64,000 nt of DNA from contig JAEYHP010000055.1 in assembly GCA_023409435.1 (NCBI GenBank), positions 25,551 to 89,550 on the forward strand. The letters are read 5' to 3'. The notes under the pieces were generated by a model. That model was given only the letters and a program-made list of their open reading frames with translations, did no database searches and was not told where the DNA came from. The translations under genes and the position numbers were made by a program. Each line of letters begins with the position of its first letter. Within the stretch, counting starts at the first letter, position 1. Below are positions 1 to 9,358 of this stretch, one piece after another. Source of the DNA: Bacillota bacterium (lineage in GTDB: Bacteria > Bacillota > Clostridia > Christensenellales > CAG-138).

Positions 1-3000
1 CGCCTCAGAATAAAGCGAAAGCTGGCCTGTGTGCTTCTTTGCCGCGTCAACCGGCGTTTCATGAGGGAGCAAAGCGTCGGTCTTATAATCCAGCAGCACC
101 CATCCGCCATCTTCCAGAAAACAGCAGTCGATCACGCCCTGTAGCAGCACCTGCTCGCCCGTGCCCTCCAAGGGCAGCCGTTCCACGTCCACGCTGGCGG
201 CGAACTCCAGTTCTCGCTCCACTTTGGAGGAGGAGCGCAGCCGCAGCCCCAGCGGGCTTTTCAAAAACGCGGCAATATCCCGCGCGTCCACGGCCTGCGC
301 CTGTTGCTGGGATAATAGGCCCAGATCCACCATGCGGGCGATTTCATCCTGTACAAAAGAAGTCGCGTCCCCCGCGGGGATGCGGGAAAGGGAAATCTCC
401 TTGAGTATGGCATGCGCGTACGTGCCGCGCTGTGCGCCCGTAATGCGCGCGGTTTTCCGCGCGAATGCGGGCGCTTCCCGCAAGGAAACGGGGTGCGCGT
501 GCATCAGCTCGCTCACGCTGCGCTTGGTGGGGATATTGGCTGCTGCCATGTGCGGGTATGCCCAATCAAACCGCTCGCGGATAACGGCAAACAGCCGCGC
601 TTGCTCTTCCTGCTCCGGCTGCGGTGCTTGCTGCCGCGGCGCGCTAAAGCCGGATACGGCTGCCCGCGTGGTGAACCGCACAGGCAGCGCTTCTGTCTGC
701 ATGGCCACGGGCAGCAGCCAGGATAAAGCGTTTTTCGCTTTCGTGCAGTAAGCGGGGGTCAGCTCCGTCGCCTGCAACTCCTGCGCCGTTTCCCATGCGT
801 TTTTCATGCTGCCGATGAGTACCAGACGGTTTTTCGCCCGCGTCATGCCCACGTAGAGGATGCGCATTTCCTCGGCAAGCTGTTCGCGTAAGAGCCGGTT
901 GGTGATGGCCTGCCGAAAAAGCGTGTCCCGCCGCACATGCCCTACGCGCACACGCAGCCCTAAACCCAAGTTGGGTTCCGCCACCAGATCGTCCTGCGCG
1001 GTGTGGCGGTTAAAATCCTTACCCAGACCCGCGCAGAATACCACGGGAAACTCTAAGCCCTTGGAGCCGTGCATGGAAAGCACGCGCACCACGTCTGCGG
1101 CGCCCGCCTGCGCGCAGCCCAGGGTAGCCGTGGCCGCCGCCTTGTCCATGTACTGCAAAAAGCTCCAAAGGTCCAAAGGGAAACCTGCGTCCGCGTACGC
1201 CCGGGCGCGCCCAATCAGCGCGTCCAAATTCGCCTGGCGCTCCTTGCCGTTTGGCAGCGCGCCCACGCAATCGTAATACCCCGTTTCGTCCATCAGCCAG
1301 GCGATCAGCTCCGGCAGCGGCACAAGCAGCGATTCTTTTTTATACTTCGTGAGTAGAAGAATCACCTGAAGCACGTGTGCGCCAAGCGGCGTATCATACT
1401 GGCTGCACATTGTCAGCCGGTCGATCCACGCCTCGGCGCCATAGTCGGTACGCAGCGTAATCAGTTCTTCAATCGTAAAATGGAACACGGGCGAACGCAG
1501 CACGCTGAGCATGGGGATATCCTGCCGCCGGTTGTCGATCACGCGCAGCAGGTTTAAAAACACCTGCACCTCTATGGCGTCAAAATATCCGCCCGTCAGG
1601 TGCACATACGCGGGGAAACCCATTTTTGCGAGCGTCTGCGCCCACGCTTCCGCCGCCCTGCGCTGCGCCCGCATCAGTATGGCAAAGTCGGAATATTTTA
1701 ATGGCCGCGTTCCTCCGTCTTTATCCGGGCAGCGGGCAGTTTCCATCAGCTCTCGGATGCGCCGCGCCGCGAGCATGGCCTCGGCTTCGACGTCGTTGGC
1801 GATATACGCTTCCTCTTCCTCGCTTGTGCTTTCCTGCCGGTCTTCCTGTTCCGCATCGTCCGCGGGAACGGGTTCTTCCTCCGGCTTGTCCTCTGCTTCC
1901 TCCGGGCCCACGCTTGCGTCTCCACGTTCTATGACATGGCACTCCACACCCGCAAGCCCGCTGTTTTCCGGCATCTCCTCCGGGCATTTGAGCGCCGCGG
2001 TGTCGTCATAGTCTAGTTCTGCGACCTCTTCGGCCATGATGCGGGAGAACAGAGCGTTCACGGCGTTTATTATCGGGCGCTCGCTTCTGAAATTCGTATT
2101 GAGGTGGATCTGCCTGCCCGGCGCATCCGTTTCGCCCGTATAGGTGCTGAGTTTTTCTAAAAACAACCCCGGGTCGGCCTGACGGAAGCGGTAAATGGAC
2201 TGTTTGACGTCCCCCACAAGGAACACATTGTCCTCGCGGCGTACAGCCTCGATTAAACATTCCTGTATGCGGCTGCTGTCCTGGTACTCGTCTACGAAGA
2301 TGTACCGGAAGCGGTTCCGGAGCGCGTTGCGGGTTTCTTCCTCCTCTAAAGCATGCAGCGCCAGGTGCTCCATGTCCGAGAAATCCACCACGCCGTGCCC
2401 GCGCTTTAATTCCGCGTACCGCGCGTCCACATCCCGCACAAACGCGCACAGCGCCCCGACCTGCGGCGCGATGGCGTTGAAAAACTCGGCTTCTTCTTCC
2501 AGAGACCGCGCAAGCAAATCCTGCTGCCGTTTGATCTCTTTTCTGGCTCTGTCCCGGAGCGCGGCGACCCGTTCTTTTAATTCCGGCTCCACGTCCCCGC
2601 GCGGCCACGCAAAGCGGCCGAAGGAGACGGACAATAGCTGTGCCCGGTACTGCGGCAGCGACTGTATTTTGCCTAAAAACAACGCGCCGACCTGCGCGAG
2701 CTCCATGTCAAGAAGCGAGCGGGTGGCCGCATACTCCGCCGGGGTCAGCTCCCGCGCGCGGCGCAGATTGTCATACTGGTTCCGCGCTTCGGCCCGCAAA
2801 TCTTTACACAGCGCAAACAGCGCGGGGTGCTCCATAAATTCCGCGCCGGTGAGCGAATACTGCGTTTCCGCATGGGCAAGCCATTCCCATGGATCGGGCT
2901 GGGCCATCAAAAAGCGGTGGAGCTTGAGCGTGTGGGAAAATACGTTTTCCTCCCCGCCCGCCCCGTGCAACAGGGCGATAAACGCGGCATCCTCTGCCTC

Positions 3001-3438
3001 ATACCGCTTTGCCGCCGTTTCCTCCAGCGCCTGCTGGAGCAGCATGGAGGACTGCACCTCGTCCGCCGGGCGGAAGCCGGGGTCCAACCCCAGCCGGTGG
3101 AAATTGCGCCTTAAAATATACAAACAAAACTTGTGCAGCGTGGAAATGTTGGCGCGGCCCACGGAAAGCGCCTCGCGCCGCAAGCGGGAGGCCGCTTCGG
3201 GGTCAATTTCATCTAATGCCGATTTATACAGGCGCGCTGAAATGCGGCGCTTCATTTCTTCCGTGGCGGCTTCCGTGAACGTCACCACCAGGAACTGGTC
3301 GATATCCGTGCCCGCGCAAACAAGCCGGGCAATCCGCTCGGTCAGTACGGCAGTCTTTCCACTGCCCGCGGCTGCGCTGACCAGAAGATTGACGTTTTCG
3401 ACTTGTATGGCGTCCTGCTGCGCTTTTGTCCATGGCAT
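1..3438 (-). CDS. addA: AddA helicase-nuclease subunit (3' end outside window)
   Basis: ATP-dependent helicase/nuclease subunit A of the AddAB complex, which processes double-strand DNA ends for RecA-dependent repair. About 1,146 codons are visible; the C-terminus lies beyond the left edge. I read the frame from the complement. It starts at an ATG behind GGAGGACAGCCC with MPWTKAQQDAIQ, followed by a UvrD-type Walker A (AAAGSGKT, about residues 22-29). Further on come DEYQDSS (Walker B), GDVKQSIYRFR, LSMHGSKGLEFPVVF and YVGMTRAKNRLVL (helicase motifs III-VI). Near the visible end is LLDYKTD, the AddA/RecB nuclease active-site motif. Family members are about 1,200 residues, so only the last tens are missing. 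It lies downstream of addB, separated by a family A palindromic repeat. Family assignment is firm. Confidence 0.96.
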   Translation of the reverse strand, partial: MPWTKAQQDAIQVENVNLLVSAAAGSGKTAVLTERIARLVCAGTDIDQFLVVTFTEAATEEMKRRISARLYKSALDEIDPEAASRLRREALSVGRANISTLHKFCLYILRRNFHRLGLDPGFRPADEVQSSMLLQQALEETAAKRYEAEDAAFIALLHGAGGEENVFSHTLKLHRFLMAQPDPWEWLAHAETQYSLTGAEFMEHPALFALCKDLRAEARNQYDNLRRARELTPAEYAATRSLLDMELAQVGALFLGKIQSLPQYRAQLLSVSFGRFAWPRGDVEPELKERVAALRDRARKEIKRQQDLLARSLEEEAEFFNAIAPQVGALCAFVRDVDARYAELKRGHGVVDFSDMEHLALHALEEEETRNALRNRFRYIFVDEYQDSSRIQECLIEAVRREDNVFLVGDVKQSIYRFRQADPGLFLEKLSTYTGETDAPGRQIHLNTNFRSERPIINAVNALFSRIMAEEVAELDYDDTAALKCPEEMPENSGLAGVECHVIERGDASVGPEEAEDKPEEEPVPADDAEQEDRQESTSEEEEAYIANDVEAEAMLAARRIRELMETARCPDKDGGTRPLKYSDFAILMRAQRRAAEAWAQTLAKMGFPAYVHLTGGYFDAIEVQVFLNLLRVIDNRRQDIPMLSVLRSPVFHFTIEELITLRTDYGAEAWIDRLTMCSQYDTPLGAHVLQVILLLTKYKKESLLVPLPELIAWLMDETGYYDCVGALPNGKERQANLDALIGRARAYADAGFPLDLWSFLQYMDKAAATATLGCAQAGAADVVRVLSMHGSKGLEFPVVFCAGLGKDFNRHTAQDDLVAEPNLGLGLRVRVGHVRRDTLFRQAITNRLLREQLAEEMRILYVGMTRAKNRLVLIGSMKNAWETAQELQATELTPAYCTKAKNALSWLLPVAMQTEALPVRFTTRAAVSGFSAPRQQAPQPEQEEQARLFAVIRERFDWAYPHMAAANIPTKRSVSELMHAHPVSLREAPAFARKTARITGAQRGTYAHAILKEISLSRIPAGDATSFVQDEIARMVDLGLLSQQQAQAVDARDIAAFLKSPLGLRLRSSSKVERELEFAASVDVERLPLEGTGEQVLLQGVIDCCFLEDGGWVLLDYKTDALLPHETPVDAAKKHTGQLSLYSEA

Positions 3439-3480
3439 GGGCTGTCCTCCTAGGCGGGGATTGGCTATAAAATAAAAAAT

Positions 3481-3537
3481 GGGATCCAAGGGCCGTTACG
3501 GCCCTTGGCGGGGGATTGGGGGCGGAACCCCCAACGT
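3481..3537 (-). repeat. Family A palindromic element, copy A1
   Basis: Two adjacent perfect hairpins between addB and addA. IR2 (3486-3508) has arms CCAAGGGCCG/CGGCCCTTGG around a short centre. IR1 (3516-3534) has arms TTGGGGG/CCCCCAA around CGGAA. Family A is defined here as IR1, a short pyrimidine-rich spacer, then IR2; this copy is in reverse orientation. It is uninterrupted and lies within an apparent operon. Confidence 0.85.
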
Positions 3538-3575
3538 TTCTTAGAAGAGTTCGGGCAGAGCTCGCATCGTACCTG

Positions 3576-6500
3576 CTATTCCTGTTCCTGTGTTGTAAGC
3601 TGATCAAAGAACTCCTGCTTGCTGCGCTTCTTCAAGTCCCGCACGCGGCAGTTTGGAAGCCGCGCATCGAAACGGCAGACGCTTTTATAGTCGCAATATG
3701 CGCAGGCGGTACTCTTGCCCATTTTAACGGGGGCGGCGGCGACACGGCCGGAAATGAGCTCCGCGGCGATCTCGCCGGTGCGTTTTACGGCAAAGGATAG
3801 GAGCTTTTGCATCTCGTCCGCGCTCAACAGCCGCGCGTGCTCCTTGATACTTGAATCTTTCTTGCGCTGCAAACCGTCCACCACTTCGGAAGCACCGGAA
3901 AGATCGCGCTCCGTGACGGAAAGGATTTGATCATCCCGCTGGAGCACGCCGATCAAACGCATTTTCTTTTGCAGCTTGTCTTCCCCGCCTTCGTCGGCGA
4001 CGGGGTCCAGCACCGGCTGGTAGAACGCACCCGCGGGGGAGGCGTTTTCGGCTTTTATTGCGGCGGCAAGGTAGACGGGCAGTTGCAGCTTGAGGCCGTC
4101 GGCGATGCCTTCGTAGGATAAGCTGCGGTTGCCGGTCTTATAATCCACCACGCGGATCAGGCGCTCGCCGTTTTTTTCTGCGGCGTCCACGCGGTCGATT
4201 GCGCCGGAAAGCAACAGCTCTCCGCCGTCTGGAAGTGGTACCGTTACAGGCGGCAGCTCCTCGTCCGGTCCAAAGCGCAGTTCCAGTCCCACGGGCCGGA
4301 AGTCACCTTTTTTGAAGCTTTCGCACAGCGCCCAGGCGGTCTCCCGGACGGCGGCGATATAAAAGGAGGATAGCGCACGGGCGCGCGGGGTAGCAATCAG
4401 CATGCCGTCCTGGTAGCGGGCAAGGCAATCGGGCAGGATTCCATTCAGCAGCGCCTCGCAGTCCTCCCGCGCGATAATTGTCCAATCATAGCGGCGCTGG
4501 GCTTCCCGCACGAATGCTTCGAGCGCCATATGCGAAAAACTGCCGATATCGGATTTTTTTTCTTTGTATTCTTTGCGCGGCAAGGCTTTGAGCCCGTACT
4601 GTGCAAAGTGCTGGAACGGGCAGGTGCGGAAGGTTTCCAAGCGGCTCACCGTGCTGAACACGCGTTTTCCGTAAAGCTTGCGGGCAAGCGGCGCGCCGAA
4701 GGAAGGCGGCACGGTGGGCTCTTTTGCAAATGCCTCCGCCTGGGAAAGCCGCGCGGCGTATGTGCTATCCTGCGCAAAGTAGCCGCGCAGCGCGGCATCC
4801 AGCGGGTTCGAAGAGCTCAAGTTTTGCAGCAATTGCAAAAATCCGCTTTGCGGGCTCTGCGGCAGCGTTTTTATTGCGGTGGATTGCTCTATACAATTTG
4901 GGAACAGCTCGCGGATACGGTCGATCAGGCTGGCGGGCAGCAGCTCGCGCTTTCCGTCGGAATAGGAAAACCCGAACCACAGCCGCTCGCTGGCGCGCGA
5001 AAGCGCGCGATAAATCGAAAGTCTGTCCAGCTGCGCGCGGTACGCGGTGCTGCCCCAGGGGGCAAGGCCCATGCCTGAAAGCGCATTGAGTTCGTTGTCG
5101 TCTATAATCTCTTCGTCCATGCGCGGGGCGGGTAAGAGGCCTTCGTTGCAGCCGAGCAGAAACAGCGCCCGCACCTCGCGGCTTCGGGTGCGATTGAGGT
5201 CGCCGAATAGCACTTGGTCTGCCGTGGCGGGGATGATACCCACCTGGTAGGCCGAAAGCGCCTCGGTCAGGACCTCAATGTATTCCTGTTTGCCCATGTC
5301 GGCTTCGCCCAGTATGGCATAAAGCTGCTCAAAAAGCTGTATCAGCACGTCCCAGACCTGCGCGTGCTCTTCCATCAGCGCAAAGCGGTTCTCTTGACGA
5401 AGCTGGTCCACGCTTTCCAAAAGCCGCTGTTCCACATGCAGGTCCCTAAGATAGTCATAGAGCGCCTGCGTCTTTTCGCCCGCGGTCTTGCCCGTCATAC
5501 CGGTCCTTAACCGGAGAAGCGGTTCAACGAGCGCAATTCGCGCGCGCTCCGCGGCTTCCTCCTCCGGTGGGAAGGAAGTCTCAAATATCTTACCGCCCAG
5601 CAGGCCGCGCCGGAGCACATAGTTTTCAAACGCCTCGGCGTCGCCAAGCGTGACGCCCGCGAGATTGGTCTTTAAAATGCGCAGCAGTTCCGCGCGGGGA
5701 AGCCCATTTGTTGCACGGGCGGCGGAGAGCATCAGTTCCACGCTGGGGTGGCCCTGCATGCTGCGGCGCGCGTCCATAAACAGCGGGATGTTCCTTCTTG
5801 CGAACGCGCGCGTCACAAGGTCCGCGTAGGCGTTCAAGTCGGAGGCGATCACGGCCATGTCCCGGTAGCGGATGCCGGAACGGGCGGAAGCGATCACAGC
5901 GTCCGCCAGCGCCTCTACCTCGCTTGCGCGGTCTACCGCGCCCAAAAGCGAAACAGCTTCGATTTTCCCTTCATACGGGTGCGGGGTATAGACATATAGG
6001 AATTCCTCCAGCCGCACAAGCTCCGGATGCCGGCTCCCGTGGTAGTTGGGAAGCTCCACGGTTTTTACGCTGCAGCCTATGGAATAGGCAAGCGCGCTTA
6101 GACGTTCATAGGCGGCGCGTTCGGGCGCAAACAGCGAAGCGTCCGGCGCACCTTCCTTCGGGTCCAGACACAGCGTGAAGGTGAGCGAATGCGCGGCGAG
6201 CATCAGGGACTGTAAAATTTCATACAGCTGCTCGGTCAAAAGCTCAAACCCGTCGATATATACGTCCGCACCCCGCAGCATGGAGGAAGGGATGCGGTCG
6301 ATCATCGCGCGCTTCGAGCCCTCGCTGTCGAGATAATGCTCGTCCAAGTATTCCTGTGTGGTACGGTAGAGGATTGCGATATCATGGAGTTTGCCGGAAA
6401 GCGCGTCGACCGCGGGGAGTTGTTCCGCGGCTTCCTGCAGCATGTCCGGCGTAATGAGAAACTGGCGGCATTTTGTAAACAGCGCGTCCATATGCGCGGC

Positions 6501-6839
6501 AAAGCCCGCGCGCCGCGCCACGGCGGAAAACACGGTAAGGTTGGAATATTCCCTGTGCACCGCGCGGCGCACGATCATCCGCCGCCCTTGGGCGCTCAAA
6601 TGTTCCCGCGCGTCGGCCGCGGCGATGCGCTCTGTCAGACGTTCAAAGCTCAATACCTGTATGCCCAATAGACCGCCCAGATCTGTCGCCAGCGCGCGCT
6701 CCGTTTCAAACGTGAACTGCTCGGGCACAAGCAATATGGCGCGCTTTAACTGCTGCCTGAGCGCCGAAAGCTCCTGCTTGATAAAATAGGTCTTCCCCGA
6801 GCCTGCCCGGCCCAGCAAAAAGCGGACTTGTGCGGGCAT
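3576..6839 (-). CDS. addB: AddB helicase-nuclease subunit
   Basis: Second subunit of the AddAB double-strand-break processing complex, 1,087 residues against about 1,160 in Bacillus. The N-terminus carries a Walker A (GRAGSGKT, about residues 10-17) as in Firmicutes AddB. The C-terminal third has the nuclease signature VVDYKTG. Four cysteines of the expected iron-sulfur cluster flank it: one in TCPFQHFAQYG, and three in CAYCDYKSVC near the C-terminus. The ATG follows AAGGAGGAAGT, and this ribosome binding site overlaps the thpR stop, so the two genes are translationally close. Downstream lie repeat A1 and addA. The Fe-S cysteines and nuclease motif are intact, so the protein should be functional. 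Confidence 0.96.
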   Translation of the reverse strand: MPAQVRFLLGRAGSGKTYFIKQELSALRQQLKRAILLVPEQFTFETERALATDLGGLLGIQVLSFERLTERIAAADAREHLSAQGRRMIVRRAVHREYSNLTVFSAVARRAGFAAHMDALFTKCRQFLITPDMLQEAAEQLPAVDALSGKLHDIAILYRTTQEYLDEHYLDSEGSKRAMIDRIPSSMLRGADVYIDGFELLTEQLYEILQSLMLAAHSLTFTLCLDPKEGAPDASLFAPERAAYERLSALAYSIGCSVKTVELPNYHGSRHPELVRLEEFLYVYTPHPYEGKIEAVSLLGAVDRASEVEALADAVIASARSGIRYRDMAVIASDLNAYADLVTRAFARRNIPLFMDARRSMQGHPSVELMLSAARATNGLPRAELLRILKTNLAGVTLGDAEAFENYVLRRGLLGGKIFETSFPPEEEAAERARIALVEPLLRLRTGMTGKTAGEKTQALYDYLRDLHVEQRLLESVDQLRQENRFALMEEHAQVWDVLIQLFEQLYAILGEADMGKQEYIEVLTEALSAYQVGIIPATADQVLFGDLNRTRSREVRALFLLGCNEGLLPAPRMDEEIIDDNELNALSGMGLAPWGSTAYRAQLDRLSIYRALSRASERLWFGFSYSDGKRELLPASLIDRIRELFPNCIEQSTAIKTLPQSPQSGFLQLLQNLSSSNPLDAALRGYFAQDSTYAARLSQAEAFAKEPTVPPSFGAPLARKLYGKRVFSTVSRLETFRTCPFQHFAQYGLKALPRKEYKEKKSDIGSFSHMALEAFVREAQRRYDWTIIAREDCEALLNGILPDCLARYQDGMLIATPRARALSSFYIAAVRETAWALCESFKKGDFRPVGLELRFGPDEELPPVTVPLPDGGELLLSGAIDRVDAAEKNGERLIRVVDYKTGNRSLSYEGIADGLKLQLPVYLAAAIKAENASPAGAFYQPVLDPVADEGGEDKLQKKMRLIGVLQRDDQILSVTERDLSGASEVVDGLQRKKDSSIKEHARLLSADEMQKLLSFAVKRTGEIAAELISGRVAAAPVKMGKSTACAYCDYKSVCRFDARLPNCRVRDLKKRSKQEFFDQLTTQEQE

Positions 6840-6848
6840 ACTTCCTCC

Positions 6849-7406
6849 TTAAAGAGCGCCCAGCGCGGCCTTGTGCAGCGGCGTATATACCATGCGCCCG
6901 TCCTCGTTCCTGCTTTCAAACAGCACCAAGCGGTTGGCTGTGAATGCAACGCCTTCCTTCGCGTCCGCTAAGATGTTTCCGAGCGCCTCCGCATCCTCTA
7001 TGTCGGGCAGGGTGCGCGCAAGCGTGATATGCGGCGTCAGGCGCTTGTGCCCGCCGGAAAGCGGAAACCCGCGCGCCGAAAGCTCCGCGGTGAGCGTTTC
7101 GTGCAGCCGATATAGTTCCGGCAAGTCGCCCGAAAGCGAAACATAGCCCGTGCGGCTGTTGCCGTGCACAAAGCTGCCGTAGGAGGAAAGGCGCAGCAAG
7201 AACGGGCGGATGCCGCGCACCGCCTCATCGCACGCAGCGGCGGCCCCGGTCAAATCGTTGCTCTCCCCTATAAAATGCAGCGTCAGGTGAAAATTCTCCC
7301 TGGGCACATAACGTCCCCCATTCGCAATAGAGCGCAGCCGGTTCTGCGCGAGCATAAGCGCTCTTGCTACATCAGGCGGAACGGGGATGGCGATAAACAA
7401 ACGCAT
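6849..7406 (-). CDS. thpR: RNA 2',3'-cyclic phosphodiesterase (2'-5' RNA ligase family)
   Basis: Member of the 2H phosphoesterase superfamily, 185 residues, the usual ThpR length. Family members open 2',3'-cyclic phosphates on RNA; the physiological substrate in bacteria is unclear. The two catalytic HxTx motifs are visible: HLTLHFIG (about residue 40) and HITLARTL (about residue 125). The N-terminus MRLFIAIPVPPDVARAL is typical. The ATG is preceded by GGAGGTTCAATC. It is first in an apparent thpR-addB-addA transcription unit, ending 9 bases before addB. Confidence 0.93.
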   Translation of the reverse strand: MRLFIAIPVPPDVARALMLAQNRLRSIANGGRYVPRENFHLTLHFIGESNDLTGAAAACDEAVRGIRPFLLRLSSYGSFVHGNSRTGYVSLSGDLPELYRLHETLTAELSARGFPLSGGHKRLTPHITLARTLPDIEDAEALGNILADAKEGVAFTANRLVLFESRNEDGRMVYTPLHKAALGAL

Positions 7407-7435
7407 GATTGAACCTCCATAAAGCGGGTAACTAT

Positions 7436-7444
7436 ATTATAGCA
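7436..7444 (-). promoter_or_regulatory. Probable extended -10 promoter for thpR-addBA
   Basis: On the minus strand TGCTATAAT lies about 30 bases upstream of the thpR ATG. It is a perfect -10 with a TGn extension; no good -35 is seen. Confidence 0.55.
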
Positions 7445-7487
7445 CAAGATAAGGGCAGATTCCGGAAGCAGGAAACAGAGATTTGAC

Positions 7488-7516
7488 TTGACAAAATGCC
7501 CGTATTGTGTTAAAAA
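7488..7516 (+). promoter_or_regulatory. Probable sigma-A promoter
   Basis: TTGACA (7488-7493), a 17-base spacer and TAAAAA (7511-7516), about 50 bases before the GTG-start gene at 7569. The -35 is perfect and the -10 weak. Confidence 0.55.
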
Positions 7517-7568
7517 ATCTAGTGAGTGAGAACGCTCAAATAGTAACCGGCAGAGAGGAGTGATTGCC

Positions 7569-7802
7569 GTGAAGATCAAGAACATCAACAACCCCAAGCG
7601 CTTTTTTGAGGTCCTCAATCAGTGCCATGGACGCGTAGAACTGATTACTTCCGAAGGCGACAGGCTCAACTTAAAGAGCACACTGTGCCAGTATATCGCG
7701 CTTACGCAGATGTTCAAGGACGCCCGCATCGACGATGTGGAGCTGATCGTCTCCGAACCCGAAGATTTCGCCAAGCTCTTGGAGTTCCTGGTACGCGGTT
7801 AA
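7569..7802 (+). CDS. Small conserved Clostridia protein of unknown function
   Basis: 77-residue acidic protein beginning MKIKNINNPKRFFEVLNQ. It resembles short Firmicutes proteins often labelled 'polyA polymerase' in databases without a visible polymerase domain; I would not carry that name over. A GTG at 7569 is preferred over the in-frame GTG at 7560. At 7569 the AGAGGAG sits 8 bases upstream, whereas 7560 overlaps it. The protein has one compact domain, no membrane segment and no catalytic motif I can name. It has its own TTGACA promoter and is followed by two stacked terminators, so it is monocistronic. Coding confidence is high; function is unknown. Confidence 0.8.
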   Translation: MKIKNINNPKRFFEVLNQCHGRVELITSEGDRLNLKSTLCQYIALTQMFKDARIDDVELIVSEPEDFAKLLEFLVRG

Positions 7803-7819
7803 GGGTCGGACACAAAAGC

Positions 7820-7847
7820 GTCGGCTGACGCCGACAATTTTATTTTT
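7820..7847 (+). terminator. Intrinsic terminator
   Basis: GTCGGC-TGAC-GCCGAC stem-loop followed by a T-rich run, just after the 77-residue gene. Confidence 0.75.
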
Positions 7848-7858
7848 GTAAAAGTTTT

Positions 7859-7886
7859 GCGGAGAGGTTCCTCTCCGCTTTGTTTT
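7859..7886 (+). terminator. Second intrinsic terminator
   Basis: GCGGAGAG/CTCTCCGC stem followed by TTTGTTTTA, directly after the first terminator. It lies 50 bases before the PhzF-family start. Confidence 0.75.
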
Positions 7887-7935
7887 ATCTGAAATGGCAA
7901 ATAAGTGGGCAAACGGCCCGCATCCGCGGAGGCAT

Positions 7936-8712
7936 ATGCGGTATTTTGTGGTGGATGCGTTTTCGGAAAATTTATTCAGGAGGAATTCCGCGGGCGTATG
8001 CGTGCTGGATGCGCCCATATCCGCGGAGCTGATGCAGCGGATCGCTGCGGAAAACAACCTATCTGAGACAGCGTTTGTGCTGCGGACGGAGGGTCATTAC
8101 AGCTTAAGGTGGTTCACACCCAAGGCGGAAATCGATCTTTGCGGCCACGCGACGCTGGGGACAGCGTTTGTCATCCGGAACTTTGTGGATAAAAATGTTG
8201 AACAGATGCACTTTGCAACCAAAAGCGGCATGCTGCATGTGCAGGTACAGGGCGACAAATACGTGCTGGATTTTCCCGCCCGCATGCCCAGGCCGGTTCC
8301 CGTTGCCAAAGAGATGGCGGAGGCGATCAAAGCGGAACCCATGGAGGCCCACCTTTCGCGGGATTTGATGCTGGTATTGAAAAGCGAGGAGGAGGTAATG
8401 TCCCTCCAGCCGGATTTTGAAAAGCTATCTCTTTTGGAACCCGGCCTTGGCGTGATCGTAACCGCAAAAGGGAAGCAGCACGATTTTGTTTCGCGGTGCT
8501 TTTTCCCCAAGCTGGGCGTCCCGGAAGATCCTGTTACCGGCTCTGCCCACTGTAATTTGATTCCCTATTGGGCGGAACGTCTTGGCCGCCAAAATCTTGT
8601 GGCGGCGCAGCTTTCCGCACGCGGCGGCGTGCTCTATTGCGAACACAAAGGCGACCGCGTGGAGATAGGCGGCAAGGCGGCGCTGTGCCTGCAAGGCGAA
8701 CTGATAATATGA
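7936..8712 (+). CDS. PhzF-family isomerase/epimerase
   Basis: 258-residue member of the PhzF/diaminopimelate-epimerase-like fold. PhzF proteins isomerise small metabolites; the substrate here is unknown and no phenazine genes are nearby. Visible family features are the N-terminal YFVVDAFSENLFRRNSAGV, the ENNLSETAFV segment with the catalytic glutamate, the DLCGHATLGTAFV motif, and a C-terminal DPVTGSAHCNLIPYW motif. I chose the ATG at 7936 because GCGGAGG lies just upstream and the family begins at MRYFVVDAF. An upstream in-frame start at 7894 would overlap the terminator region. The LUD gene follows 31 bases later on the same strand. Confidence 0.9.
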   Translation: MRYFVVDAFSENLFRRNSAGVCVLDAPISAELMQRIAAENNLSETAFVLRTEGHYSLRWFTPKAEIDLCGHATLGTAFVIRNFVDKNVEQMHFATKSGMLHVQVQGDKYVLDFPARMPRPVPVAKEMAEAIKAEPMEAHLSRDLMLVLKSEEEVMSLQPDFEKLSLLEPGLGVIVTAKGKQHDFVSRCFFPKLGVPEDPVTGSAHCNLIPYWAERLGRQNLVAAQLSARGGVLYCEHKGDRVEIGGKAALCLQGELII

Positions 8713-8743
8713 GATGGCTATTGATTGAAAAAGGGGTGAACGG

Positions 8744-9358
8744 ATGCAGATGGACCTCGACCGGTTGAAGGAAAGCTTTCGGAAAAGAAATATTGAAGTG
8801 ATATTCTTTGAAACTCTGGATGCGGCTAAGTTCCATATCCTCAATACCGTTCCGGCAGAATGCACGGTTGGAATCGGGCATTCCGGCACGCTCCAGAATA
8901 TGAATCTTACAAATGCCCTGCTGGAAAGGGGCAATACGGTCTATGATAAGGAGCTTGCGCATGATAGCGGCGAATGCAAGGCGTTAAAGAAAAAAGCGCT
9001 TCTTGCGGACTGGTACATTACAGGTTCCAATGCCGTATCCATGGATGGTAGGATTGTGAATGTGGACCACAGCGGCAACCGCGTGGCGGCAATTTCCTTT
9101 GGGCCGGATCACGTCATAATCGTTGTTGGCAAAAATAAGATCGCGCCCACCCTCGAGGAAGCAATCCAACGGGTAAAAAACATTGCCTGTCCGCTGAATG
9201 CGAAACGGGCAGGCTTTCATCCTCCGTGTGTCGCGTTAAACCGCTGCGTTGACTGTGTCTCAGAAGAAAGGGTATGCAACATCCTTTCCATTGTTGAAGG
9301 CCAGACGGACAGCAACAGAATAAAATTGCTTATCGTCGATGAAGAATGCGGGTTTTGA
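8744..9358 (+). CDS. LUD-domain protein (LutC/YkgG-like)
   Basis: 204-residue LUD (DUF162) domain protein, the family that includes LutB/LutC lactate-utilisation proteins and many stand-alone clostridial relatives. Typical segments are CTVGIGHSGTLQNM, a central ADWYITGSNAVSMDGRIVN and GPDHVIIVVGKNKI. The C-terminal part has several cysteines (ACPLN, HPPCVALNRCVDCVSE). No LutA or LutB partner is present, so a lactate role cannot be inferred. The ATG follows AAGGGGTGAACGG. The gene ends tail-to-tail with the Smr gene with no gap. Family is confident, function is not. Confidence 0.88.
   Translation: MQMDLDRLKESFRKRNIEVIFFETLDAAKFHILNTVPAECTVGIGHSGTLQNMNLTNALLERGNTVYDKELAHDSGECKALKKKALLADWYITGSNAVSMDGRIVNVDHSGNRVAAISFGPDHVIIVVGKNKIAPTLEEAIQRVKNIACPLNAKRAGFHPPCVALNRCVDCVSEERVCNILSIVEGQTDSNRIKLLIVDEECGF

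Noticed and set aside
2195..3475. Long open frame (426 residues) on the plus strand opposite addA
   Set aside because: Ser/Arg-rich antisense shadow of the addA frame, which carries all helicase motifs; no ribosome binding site.
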